Below are positions 58,601 to 64,000 of a stretch of 64,000 nt of DNA, piece after piece; positions within the stretch are counted from its first letter, which is position 1; every line of letters starts with the position of its first letter. The DNA comes from JBHEBG01 sp046557915. Its GTDB lineage: Bacteria; Bacteroidota; Bacteroidia; Flavobacteriales; Flavobacteriaceae. The notes beneath the pieces were generated by a model. That model saw only the letters and a list, made by a program, of their open reading frames with translations, searched no databases and was not told the origin of the DNA. The stretch is taken from assembly GCF_046557915.1 (NCBI RefSeq), contig NZ_JBHEBG010000004.1, forward strand, positions 440,634 to 504,633, in the 5' to 3' direction. A program made the translations under genes and the position numbers.

Positions 58601-58829
58601 GAACAAAATACAGTTAAGTTTAGATGTACTTAATGTGGGCAATCTTATCAACTCCAATTGGGGAGTAGTAGAGATACCTACATTCAATCAGTTATTGGGT
58701 GTATCCGTAGATTCTAACAACGAACCTACCTATACCTTCGATCCTAACCTAACCAATACGTTTACTGCCAACACTAGTGTAATATCTAGATGGAGGGCCC
58801 AATTGGGGGTACGCTACATTTTTAATTAA
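55671..58829 (+). CDS. TonB-dependent receptor with regulatory-like plug extension (Oar-like)
   Basis: A 1052-residue outer-membrane protein. The signal peptide is MKKLILLSVTLLLAVFSAYS. A carboxypeptidase regulatory-like domain spans about residues 25-115 (IRGTVVDDLDAPLLGANVLA, ITNEDGRFNLLNLRVGGPYE). A plug domain follows with RLPTISRSTNDFTRLEPTAS, and the long barrel ends RWRAQLGVRYIFN. The layout matches the Oar-like receptors of Bacteroidota, not the SusC or BtuB types. There is no SusD partner and no ligand hint; some relatives act in adhesion or signal export. It has no obvious close promoter consensus; a terminator follows at 58850-58878. Confidence 0.9.
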   Translation: MKKLILLSVTLLLAVFSAYSQVTTSNIRGTVVDDLDAPLLGANVLAIHTPTGTRYGAITNEDGRFNLLNLRVGGPYEVTISYVGFKNQVRDDVFLTLGKTFNFDSKMVSESQALDEVIVVSDRGGTFGSDRTGAETSVGRRELTRLPTISRSTNDFTRLEPTASAGSFGGRNDQFNNFSLDGAIFNNPFGLDAAQPGGQTNATPISIDAIDQIQVSTAPYDVTQAGFTGASVNAVTKSGTNEFYGTAYGFFRNDDLTGGKINGDDVFKTGLEQKQYGFSVGGPIVKNKLFFFVNFERDELTELGTDGFVPNSGSGGINESRVSESDLQLVDNLLRQVVVGQDGSGNNIFYDPGRYEGFNFDQESIKGILKLDWNINDKNRLAVIYNFLDASKGKPANRNAIQFRGPDLATLQFENAGYEINNKIQSIQIELNSTLSDEATNKLQIGYTHFDDFRNPFSSPAPSITILDAAGTSNYIIAGHEPFSINNRLDQKVLQITDNLNFFKGDHTFTVGFSFEKFQFDNSFNLGVYGAQGVFFPTSTITDFPTFASSGDLQAAFDGAIAANAGFNEAGTGVPGGWALAETNVGQLSFYAQDQWDVTDNFKLTYGVRFDKPLYFDSADKAQEVIDRNCCYDPTVPYTDPSTGETAFFDSTQLPNNDFIISPRVGFNWDVKGNSSLQIRGGSGLFTGRFPFVWLGNQIANPNTFFYTVVDPDFKYPQVWRTNLGADKRFENGLVATLDVSYTKDVNGIHVQNWGLGAPSSTLNTPFDQRAFYTDADKSPNSAYVFTNADEGRIWNISGKVEKTFDNGLYSMLAYSFLNAKSVNSIDAEITSDAFNGNAIVGNANTPELAFARFGDTHRFIGVISKQFKTGTTVSTFFEYAKGGRYNYVYGGNINNDGIAGNGDGVQNDLIYIPTSSEVNQMNFSEAGMAAAFEAFIQQDDYLSDNRGQYAERYGALAPWRSSWDLKVLQDIKLTDKNKIQLSLDVLNVGNLINSNWGVVEIPTFNQLLGVSVDSNNEPTYTFDPNLTNTFTANTSVISRWRAQLGVRYIFN

Positions 58830-58849
58830 AAAGAAAATTTATAAGGAAG

Positions 58850-58878
58850 AAAGGCTGCACATTTTTGCGGCCTTTTTT
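58850..58878 (+). terminator. Terminator of the Oar-like receptor gene
   Basis: Stem AAGGCTGC / GCGGCCTT (one G-T pair) around an ACATTTTT loop at 58851-58872, then six T. It lies about 20 bases after the stop. Confidence 0.85.
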
Positions 58879-58961
58879 ATTTTTGCGGCTAATTCTCTAA
58901 GCGCGGCAGTTTGTTTATCGTTTTAAATGGATAGTCCCCAAGGAATAACAAAAATTAGGAG

Positions 58962-59432
58962 ATGAAATATTTGCGACTCACAAAACAACAGTTGGAAGAA
59001 CTGCACCCAGAATTTATAAATTTTTTGGCAACACAGTCCATCACCGCAGCAGAATGGGCAACCATAAAGAAAGATCAACCCCAGGTAGCAGAAGAGGAGT
59101 TGGACGTATTTAGCGATTTAATTTGGGAAGGGGTGCTTACCAAGGTTACTTTCTTAGAAAATATCTCGGCTCAACATATGCATTTGTTTCATCTTACCGA
59201 CAAAGAAATGAAATTGATCTCGGTAAAGGTTATGAATCCGGAAATTGATCTATCCACTAAAGAAGGGTTTACTTGGTTTAAAAATAATTACCAATCAGAT
59301 TTTGTGGAATATCTTACCGCTTCCAAGGCTTATACGGAGGATAAGAATTTGGACAAGTTTAAATTGCTGCAACAAGGGGCCAATATCACAAAAGGAGAGC
59401 TGTATAAATGGTTCGATACTTTCGTGGGCTAA
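58962..59432 (+). CDS. DUF6495-like protein
   Basis: A 156-residue cytoplasmic protein starting MKYLRLTKQQLEELHPEFIN. It is acidic and helical, with VFSDLIWEGVLTKVTFLENI and KEMKLISVKVMNPEIDLSTK. I recognise it as the Bacteroidota-specific family DUF6495 with moderate certainty. Function is unknown; no catalytic motif is visible. It precedes hisS on the same strand by 64 bases, which is a recurring order as I know it, but hisS has its own -7 box, so co-transcription is not required. Confidence 0.7.
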   Translation: MKYLRLTKQQLEELHPEFINFLATQSITAAEWATIKKDQPQVAEEELDVFSDLIWEGVLTKVTFLENISAQHMHLFHLTDKEMKLISVKVMNPEIDLSTKEGFTWFKNNYQSDFVEYLTASKAYTEDKNLDKFKLLQQGANITKGELYKWFDTFVG

Positions 59433-59471
59433 TTTATTGCCTACCAAGGCAGGCAGCATTCCTCAAACATT

Positions 59472-59479
59472 TATATTTG
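59472..59479 (+). promoter_or_regulatory. Promoter -7 box of hisS
   Basis: TATATTTG at 59472-59479 is an exact TAnnTTTG element, 17 bases before the hisS ATG. No convincing TTG at -33. Confidence 0.55.
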
Positions 59480-59496
59480 CAACAGAACACAGTTAA

Positions 59497-60873
59497 ATGG
59501 CACAAAAACCAAGTATACCTAAAGGCACTCGCGATTTATCACCGACCGAAGTCAGTAAACGCAATTATATTGTCGGAATTATAAAAAAACACTTCGAAAC
59601 CTACGGTTTCCTGCCTATAGAGACCCCGTCTTTCGAAAACTCTGAAACCCTTATGGGCAAGTATGGTGATGAGGGCGATCGATTGATTTTTAAAATTTTG
59701 AATTCGGGCGACTTTATAGACAAAGTAGATGACGTTACATATAGCTCCAAAAAATCTAGTTCCTTACTGCCTAAAATTTCAGAGAAGGCCTTGCGCTATG
59801 ATCTTACCGTACCTTTTGCCCGTTACGTGGTAATGCACAGGAACGAATTGGATTTTCCCTTTAAACGCTATCAAATACAGCCTGTTTGGCGGGCAGATAG
59901 GCCCCAACGTGGCAGGTATAGGGAATTTTATCAATGCGATGCCGATGTGGTAGGAGCAAATTCGCCCTTACAAGAGGTAGAACTAATACAATTATACGAT
60001 GCCGTTTTTGCAGATTTAAACCTCAAAGGGGTTACCATAAAACTGAACAACAGAAAAATATTGGCAGGTATTGCGGAAGTGATCGGCGCCAATAATTATT
60101 TAATCCCCTTTACGGTGGCGCTAGATAAACTTGATAAAATTGGGATAGCGGGCGTTAAACAAGAAATGTTGGATAGGGGTATCAGTGAACAAGCAATTAC
60201 CAAAGCCCAACCTTTGTTTGAACTGCAGGGTTCAAATACGTCTCGATTGGCCACACTGAAAGGTTTTTTAAAAAACTCCGAAGTAGGTAGCAAAGGGGTA
60301 GAGGAACTGTCCTTTATTCTTGACACGATAGAAAATTTAGGGCTTCAAACGGCCTCACTGCTTATAGATGTAACTCTGGCAAGAGGGCTAAATTATTATA
60401 CCGGTGCCATTTTTGAAGTTGCCCCTCCCGCAGAAATAAATATGGGATCTATAGGAGGTGGGGGCCGGTACGATGACCTAACGGGGATATTTGGCTTAAA
60501 AGACGTAAGTGGTGTAGGCATATCCTTTGGGTTAGATCGTATTTATTTGGTTTTGGAAGAGATGGGACTTTTCCCAGCAAGTGTAGACCAGTCAGTAACC
60601 ATTTTGTGCGTTAATTTTGGTGACAAAGAAGCGCTAGCGGCGTTGGCCCTTGTTGGTAAGCTTAGAAAATCTGGAGTAAAGGCCGATTTATATCCTACGG
60701 CTGCCAAAATGCAAAAGCAAATGAAGTATGCCCATAACAGAAAAATACCTTATGTGGTTTTAATTGGCGAGAACGAACTGGCCAAAAATGAGTTTGTAGT
60801 TAAGAACATGATGCAGGGAACAGAGCAGGCCTATGACCTAGAACAGCCCGAAGCTTTTGTAAATCAATTATAG
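59497..60873 (+). CDS. hisS: Histidyl-tRNA synthetase
   Basis: A 458-residue class II synthetase. Motif 1 region IKKHFETYGFLPIETPSFEN, motif 2 RYQIQPVWRADRPQRGRYRE with FYQCDADVVG, the HisRS-specific ARGLNYYTGAIFEV and GGGGRYDDLTGIFG, motif 3 VGISFGLDRIYLVLEEM, and the C-terminal anticodon-binding domain (LAALALVGKLRKSGVKADLY) are all visible. It charges tRNA-His with ATP and histidine. It has its own -7 box and its end overlaps the convergent Nudix gene by six bases. Confidence 0.97.
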   Translation: MAQKPSIPKGTRDLSPTEVSKRNYIVGIIKKHFETYGFLPIETPSFENSETLMGKYGDEGDRLIFKILNSGDFIDKVDDVTYSSKKSSSLLPKISEKALRYDLTVPFARYVVMHRNELDFPFKRYQIQPVWRADRPQRGRYREFYQCDADVVGANSPLQEVELIQLYDAVFADLNLKGVTIKLNNRKILAGIAEVIGANNYLIPFTVALDKLDKIGIAGVKQEMLDRGISEQAITKAQPLFELQGSNTSRLATLKGFLKNSEVGSKGVEELSFILDTIENLGLQTASLLIDVTLARGLNYYTGAIFEVAPPAEINMGSIGGGGRYDDLTGIFGLKDVSGVGISFGLDRIYLVLEEMGLFPASVDQSVTILCVNFGDKEALAALALVGKLRKSGVKADLYPTAAKMQKQMKYAHNRKIPYVVLIGENELAKNEFVVKNMMQGTEQAYDLEQPEAFVNQL

Positions 60874-61416
60874 TAATGTCTTAATGGCCGTTAGAATGGT
60901 TTGGTAGTACTCGGCATGGTGAGGCACATACTTTTGGGAGGCAAGATCATCATTGATTTCCGATTCAAATTGTGCAATTGGGATCATACTCAATGCATCC
61001 ACCTCACTGTCTTGTTTTTTTAGTTGAGTTAGCGGAACGTTTAATTTGCACAAATAAGTATGATGAAACTCACAATCGATAAAGTTGGGCCCGTGTTGAT
61101 GTTCCGATTTAAAAACCCCGATCTTTTGGAGATTTTCTTCGGAAATGATCAGTCCAATTTCTTCTTCTATTTCTCGTATAGCCGACTTTTCAATGGCTTC
61201 ACCACTGCCCACATGGCCAGCAACCGATACATCCCACAATAGGGGGAAAGTGGCTTTGTCCTTTCCCCGCTTTTGAATCAATACTTGTCCGTCTTTAGTG
61301 TAGAACCAAACATGGATTGTAGGATGGAACAACCCCTTTTGGTGAGCATTGGATTTCATGGTGGTCTGCCCGGTAAATTTACCTTCAGTATCCAGAATAT
61401 CGATTAGCTCATCCAT
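60868..61416 (-). CDS. Nudix hydrolase (IDI-like sub-branch)
   Basis: A 182-residue protein with a Nudix box GHVGSGEAIEKSAIREIEEE followed by IGL, matching Gx5Ex7REUxEExGU. The N-terminal part DELIDILDTEGKFTGQTTMK and HQKGLFHPTIHVWFYTKDGQ resembles isopentenyl-diphosphate isomerase-like and YfcD-type enzymes. The IDI zinc Cys and His pattern is only partly present (FIDCEFHHTYLCKL), so a pyrophosphohydrolase of unknown substrate is more likely than an isomerase. It overlaps hisS by six bases at the 3' ends. Confidence 0.85.
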   Translation of the reverse strand: MDELIDILDTEGKFTGQTTMKSNAHQKGLFHPTIHVWFYTKDGQVLIQKRGKDKATFPLLWDVSVAGHVGSGEAIEKSAIREIEEEIGLIISEENLQKIGVFKSEHQHGPNFIDCEFHHTYLCKLNVPLTQLKKQDSEVDALSMIPIAQFESEINDDLASQKYVPHHAEYYQTILTAIKTLL

Positions 61417-61472
61417 TGGTTATCTACATGTCATAAAACTTGGATCAATACTATCAGAGGAGTTTACGACCG

Positions 61473-62561
61473 CTAGTCAAAATAACTAAACGTTTCACCC
61501 TCCTTAATGGTCAACAAAGTCTCGTAAATTAAACGGATTACGTTTTCCACATCATCTTTATGCACAGTTTCCACAGTAGTATGCATATACCTTAAAGGCA
61601 AAGAAATCAGTGCCGAAGCAACCCCGCCATTACTATAGGCAAAAGCGTCGGTATCAGTACCTGTAGATCTAGAGGCAGCCATGCGTTGAAATGGTATTTT
61701 TTTGGCTTCTGCAGTGGCTATGATGCGTTCCCTAAGTCTGTTCTGTACTGCTGGGGCGTAGGAGATTACCGGTCCTGCTCCCATTTCTGTATGTCCCTGC
61801 TTCTTTTTATCAATCATGGGTGTTGTTGTATCATGACAGACGTCCGTAATGATGGCAACATTGGGTTTTATGGTATGTGTTATCATCTCTGCACCCCTTA
61901 GACCAATTTCTTCCTGAACAGAATTTGTGATGTAAAGACCAAAAGGCAGCACATCTTTGTTTTCATGTAAAAGTCGGGCTACTTCGGCGATCATGAATCC
62001 TCCTGCGCGGTTGTCAATGGCCCTGCACACATATTTGTTATTGTTGAGCACGTGAAATTCGTCGGGATAGGTAATTACACATCCCACATGTACACCCATT
62101 TTTTCGACTTCGGCCTTGTCTTTGGCCCCGATATCAATAAATATATTATCTAATTTTGGAGGTTCCTCCTTGCCACGGTCGCGGGTGTGTATCGCAGGCC
62201 ACCCAAAAACACCTTTTACAATGCCTTTTTTGGTATGGATATTCACCCATTTGGAGGGTGCTATCTGGTGGTCACTACCACCATTTCTAATCACGTAGAG
62301 CAAACCATTGTCGGTAATGTAATTAACATACCAAGAGATTTCATCAGAATGCCCTTCAATGACCACCCTGTATTTTGCATCCGGGTTTATAACGCCCACG
62401 GCGGTCCCATAGGTGTCCGTAATAAAAGTGTCCACATAGGGTTTTACATAATCCATCCATAGTTTTTGTCCTTCCCACTCATAACCCGTAGGGGCGGCAT
62501 TATTAAGGTATTTTTCAAAAAAACCTAGAGATTTTTTTGTGATGATCTTCTTTGTGCTCAT
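61473..62561 (-). CDS. M42 family metallopeptidase
   Basis: A 362-residue enzyme from the ATG at 62561 (MSTKKIITKKSLGFFEKYLN); a longer reading from 62600 adds a tail. Metal and catalytic residues appear in VVIEGHSDEISWYVNYIT, VCRAIDNRAGGFMIAEVARL, YITNSVQEEIGLRGAEMI and VCHDTTTPM. This is a dinuclear zinc or cobalt aminopeptidase of the glutamyl-aminopeptidase type that forms large cytoplasmic assemblies. It is monocistronic and divergent from the DUF4294 gene. Confidence 0.93.
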   Translation of the reverse strand: MSTKKIITKKSLGFFEKYLNNAAPTGYEWEGQKLWMDYVKPYVDTFITDTYGTAVGVINPDAKYRVVIEGHSDEISWYVNYITDNGLLYVIRNGGSDHQIAPSKWVNIHTKKGIVKGVFGWPAIHTRDRGKEEPPKLDNIFIDIGAKDKAEVEKMGVHVGCVITYPDEFHVLNNNKYVCRAIDNRAGGFMIAEVARLLHENKDVLPFGLYITNSVQEEIGLRGAEMITHTIKPNVAIITDVCHDTTTPMIDKKKQGHTEMGAGPVISYAPAVQNRLRERIIATAEAKKIPFQRMAASRSTGTDTDAFAYSNGGVASALISLPLRYMHTTVETVHKDDVENVIRLIYETLLTIKEGETFSYFD

Positions 62562-62665
62562 GTATATAGATTTTATAAACACAAACTTAGCAATATTCAC
62601 TTTTATTTAATAATATCGTCACATGTTTATCGTTAATTTTGGCGGGGCTATTCCATTATAGAAGA

Positions 62666-63352
62666 ATGAAAGGATTTTTTTTGATACTGGTGTTTATGTT
62701 GTTGGGCTATATTACCTATGCACAGGTGAAGGAAAAACCCTTGGATTCAATAGCGGAGAAATACATTATCATCGAAGGAGATTCTTTGGCGCAAAGCTCC
62801 ATTCCCTTAGACGAGGTATACATTTTTGGTAAGTTGGAGTTTGCCAACTACAAGGAAAAACTTAGGTATTATATTCTAAGACGCAAGACCATTAAGGTGT
62901 ATCCTTATGCAAAATTGGCATCTGAAAGGTTGGTAGAACTTAACGATAGTTTGGCTAAGATCAAGAAAAAAAGGAAACGTAAGAAATATACGAAAGAGGT
63001 TCAGAAATATATTGAAAGCGAATTTTCCGAAGAACTTAAAAAGTTGACACGTACGGAAGGGCAAATTTTGGTTAAGTTGATATATAGACAAACCGGTAAG
63101 ACCGCCTTTAATTTGGTAAAAGAATTGCGAAGCGGTTGGCGCGCCTTTTGGTACAATACTACAGCGAAGCTTTTTAAGATAAGTATAAAGGAAGAATTTC
63201 ATCCTCAGGACATCCATGAAGATTACCTTATAGAAGATATTCTACAGCGGGCTTTTGCGGCCAACCGGCTAGAACGGCAAGAGTCCGTGCTCGATTATGA
63301 TTACGCTTCACTTACCAATAAATGGGTCACTGGGCCAAAACAAAAAAAATAG
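62666..63352 (+). CDS. Secreted DUF4294 protein
   Basis: A 228-residue protein from the ATG at 62666 (MKGFFLILVFMLLGYITYAQ), which opens the signal peptide; an earlier TTG at 62639 is less likely. The mature part includes LDEVYIFGKLEFANYKEKLR, YYILRRKTIKVYPYAKLASE and GQILVKLIYRQTGKTAFNLV, the pattern of the Bacteroidota family DUF4294. The KIKKKRKRKKYTKEVQKYIE stretch is strongly basic. Function unknown; periplasmic. It is the last gene before the rRNA operon. Confidence 0.85.
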   Translation: MKGFFLILVFMLLGYITYAQVKEKPLDSIAEKYIIIEGDSLAQSSIPLDEVYIFGKLEFANYKEKLRYYILRRKTIKVYPYAKLASERLVELNDSLAKIKKKRKRKKYTKEVQKYIESEFSEELKKLTRTEGQILVKLIYRQTGKTAFNLVKELRSGWRAFWYNTTAKLFKISIKEEFHPQDIHEDYLIEDILQRAFAANRLERQESVLDYDYASLTNKWVTGPKQKK

Positions 63353-63707
63353 TTGTAGAAACAATTATTATCTACTATATTTAATACCCTTTTTTGGAGA
63401 CTATTTTTATTGCAAGAATCTAGTTTATAATACGTTAAAAAAGGGGCTAAAAAAAAAGTCAAAAAAATAACCGGTTTTATATTTTTAATTAAAAAAACGG
63501 TTATATATTTGCACCCGCTTTGGGGGACATGATTTAGGTTGTTCCCATGAATAGAGCGATATTGTTAAAATAAAAGTTCATTGATATATTGGATCGACAA
63601 CAGAAGGGGGCTGCCGTTTGATCGGCGGTCCCTAGGATTGGAACAACAATGCGATAATGATATTTTTGTGCCGGGATCTCGGGCATCGTGAATTTATAAA
63701 TAGTACA
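63353..63707 (+). promoter_or_regulatory. rRNA operon promoter and leader region
   Basis: A 355-base gene-free stretch. AT-rich sequence leads to TATATTTG at 63504-63511, an exact -7 box followed by GCACC, the form seen in rRNA promoters of the phylum. AACCG and CGGTT flank the upstream part of this promoter as a small inverted repeat (about 63467-63503). No clear TTG sits at -33. The leader of about 195 bases before 16S contains a stem TGCCGGGA / TCTCGGGCA near 63669-63685 that may belong to rRNA processing. No small gene is supported here. Confidence 0.75.
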
Positions 63708-64000
63708 ACGATGAAGAGTTTGATCCTGGCTCAGGATGAACGCTAGCGGCAGGCCTAACACATGCAAGTCGAGGGGCAGCATTTCTTGCTTGCAAGAAGA
63801 TGGCGACCGGCGCACGGGTGCGCAACGCGTATAGAATCTGCCCTTTACCGGGGAATAGCCCAGAGAAATTTGGATTAACGCCCCATGGTATGTGAAAGCG
63901 GCATCGCTTTCACATTAAAGGTCACGGTAAAGGATGACTATGCGTACCATTAGCTAGTTGGTAAGGTAACGGCTTACCAAGGCCACGATGGTTAGGGGCC
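63708..64000 (+). rRNA. rrs: 16S ribosomal RNA, 5' part (cut by window edge)
   Basis: The segment from about 63708 carries GAAGAGTTTGATCCTGGCTC (63713-63732), then GATGAACGCTAGCGGCAGGC and TAACACATGCAAGTCGAGGG, followed by the V1-V2 region and the AGCTAGTTGGTAAGGTAACG stretch. These are universal and Bacteroidota 16S positions; numbering against E. coli G6 at 63713 places base 1 at 63708. About 293 bases are present; the rest lies beyond the window. Confidence 0.97.

Noticed and set aside
60868..61416. Isopentenyl-diphosphate isomerase
   Set aside because: A good Nudix box is present but the metal-binding Cys and His pattern of the isomerase is not complete, so only a general Nudix call is given.
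1..64000. Antiphage or other mobile defence island
   Set aside because: All genes look like chromosomal core or family-level conserved genes with similar base and codon character; no integrase, transposase, restriction, toxin-antitoxin or tRNA-edge signature was found.

Overview
The window reads as a stretch of chromosome from a marine-type member of the family Flavobacteriaceae (Bacteroidota). The evidence is: the 5' part of a Bacteroidota-like 16S rRNA gene at the right edge; promoter boxes of the TAnnTTTG type in front of many genes; A-rich leaders without clear Shine-Dalgarno sequences; and protein families typical of the phylum (DUF4199, DUF4252, DUF4294, the GlmU-like nucleotidyltransferase, TonB-dependent receptors, sigma/anti-sigma pairs, and lipoproteins with a Cys followed by Ser/Lys and acidic residues). 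The content is almost entirely chromosomal core and family-level conserved genes. I see no prophage, insertion sequence, CRISPR array, integrase or tRNA gene.

Layout. 1-3.9 kb: a minus-strand operon for envelope and sugar metabolism (DUF4199, GT2 glycosyltransferase, phosphohexomutase, MsbA-like exporter cut by the window edge). 4-10.7 kb: L31 type B, a GlmU-like enzyme, the tRNA methylthiotransferase MtaB, a small GNAT protein, a hydrolase, a lytic transglycosylase and two envelope proteins. 10.8-14.7 kb: rpmH, a carB without its allosteric domain, and a lipoprotein. 14.8-16 kb: a DoxX-like gene and an ECF sigma gene that diverge from a symmetrical promoter pair. 16-20 kb: the oxidative pentose phosphate genes (gnd against zwf-pgl). 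20-28 kb: thioesterase, rmuC, then a vitamin B12 locus with a BtuFCD-like ABC importer on the minus strand, a cobalamin riboswitch, btuB and a BtuF-like protein without a signal peptide. 28-32.5 kb: an S41 peptidase lipoprotein and an ECF sigma / anti-sigma-like / three DUF4252 operon behind a sigma-type autoregulatory promoter.

32.6-44.7 kb: MscS channel, purB with its partner gene, haem-binding protein, sirtuin, TrmH, small enzymes, a GH13 amylase lipoprotein, a DEAD-box helicase with a long leader, RdgB and a lipid methyltransferase family protein. 44.7-46.1 kb: a two-gene SatD-DUF3307 module behind three direct repeats. SatD has what looks like a class III nucleotidyl-cyclase fold joined to a helix-turn-helix, and I consider this the most interesting system in the window. 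46.2-48.2 kb: a fused phosphoserine phosphatase-phosphoglycerate dehydrogenase behind a 13-bp inverted repeat. 48.2-55.6 kb: rlmH, nadC, BrkB family, DUF2147, priA, an orphan LytTR regulator and the rpsF-rpsR-rplI operon. 55.6-63.4 kb: a large Oar-like TonB-dependent receptor, hisS, a Nudix hydrolase, an M42 peptidase and DUF4294. 63.5-64 kb: the rRNA promoter, leader and start of 16S.

Two kinds of regulatory logic can be read directly. One is housekeeping promoters with TTG-N19/20-TAnnTTTG. The other is ECF-type promoters with TGTAAC-N16 followed by CGTCTT or YATCCAAA, placed in front of the two ECF sigma genes. Family and domain names come from recognition of motifs by eye; no database search was possible.
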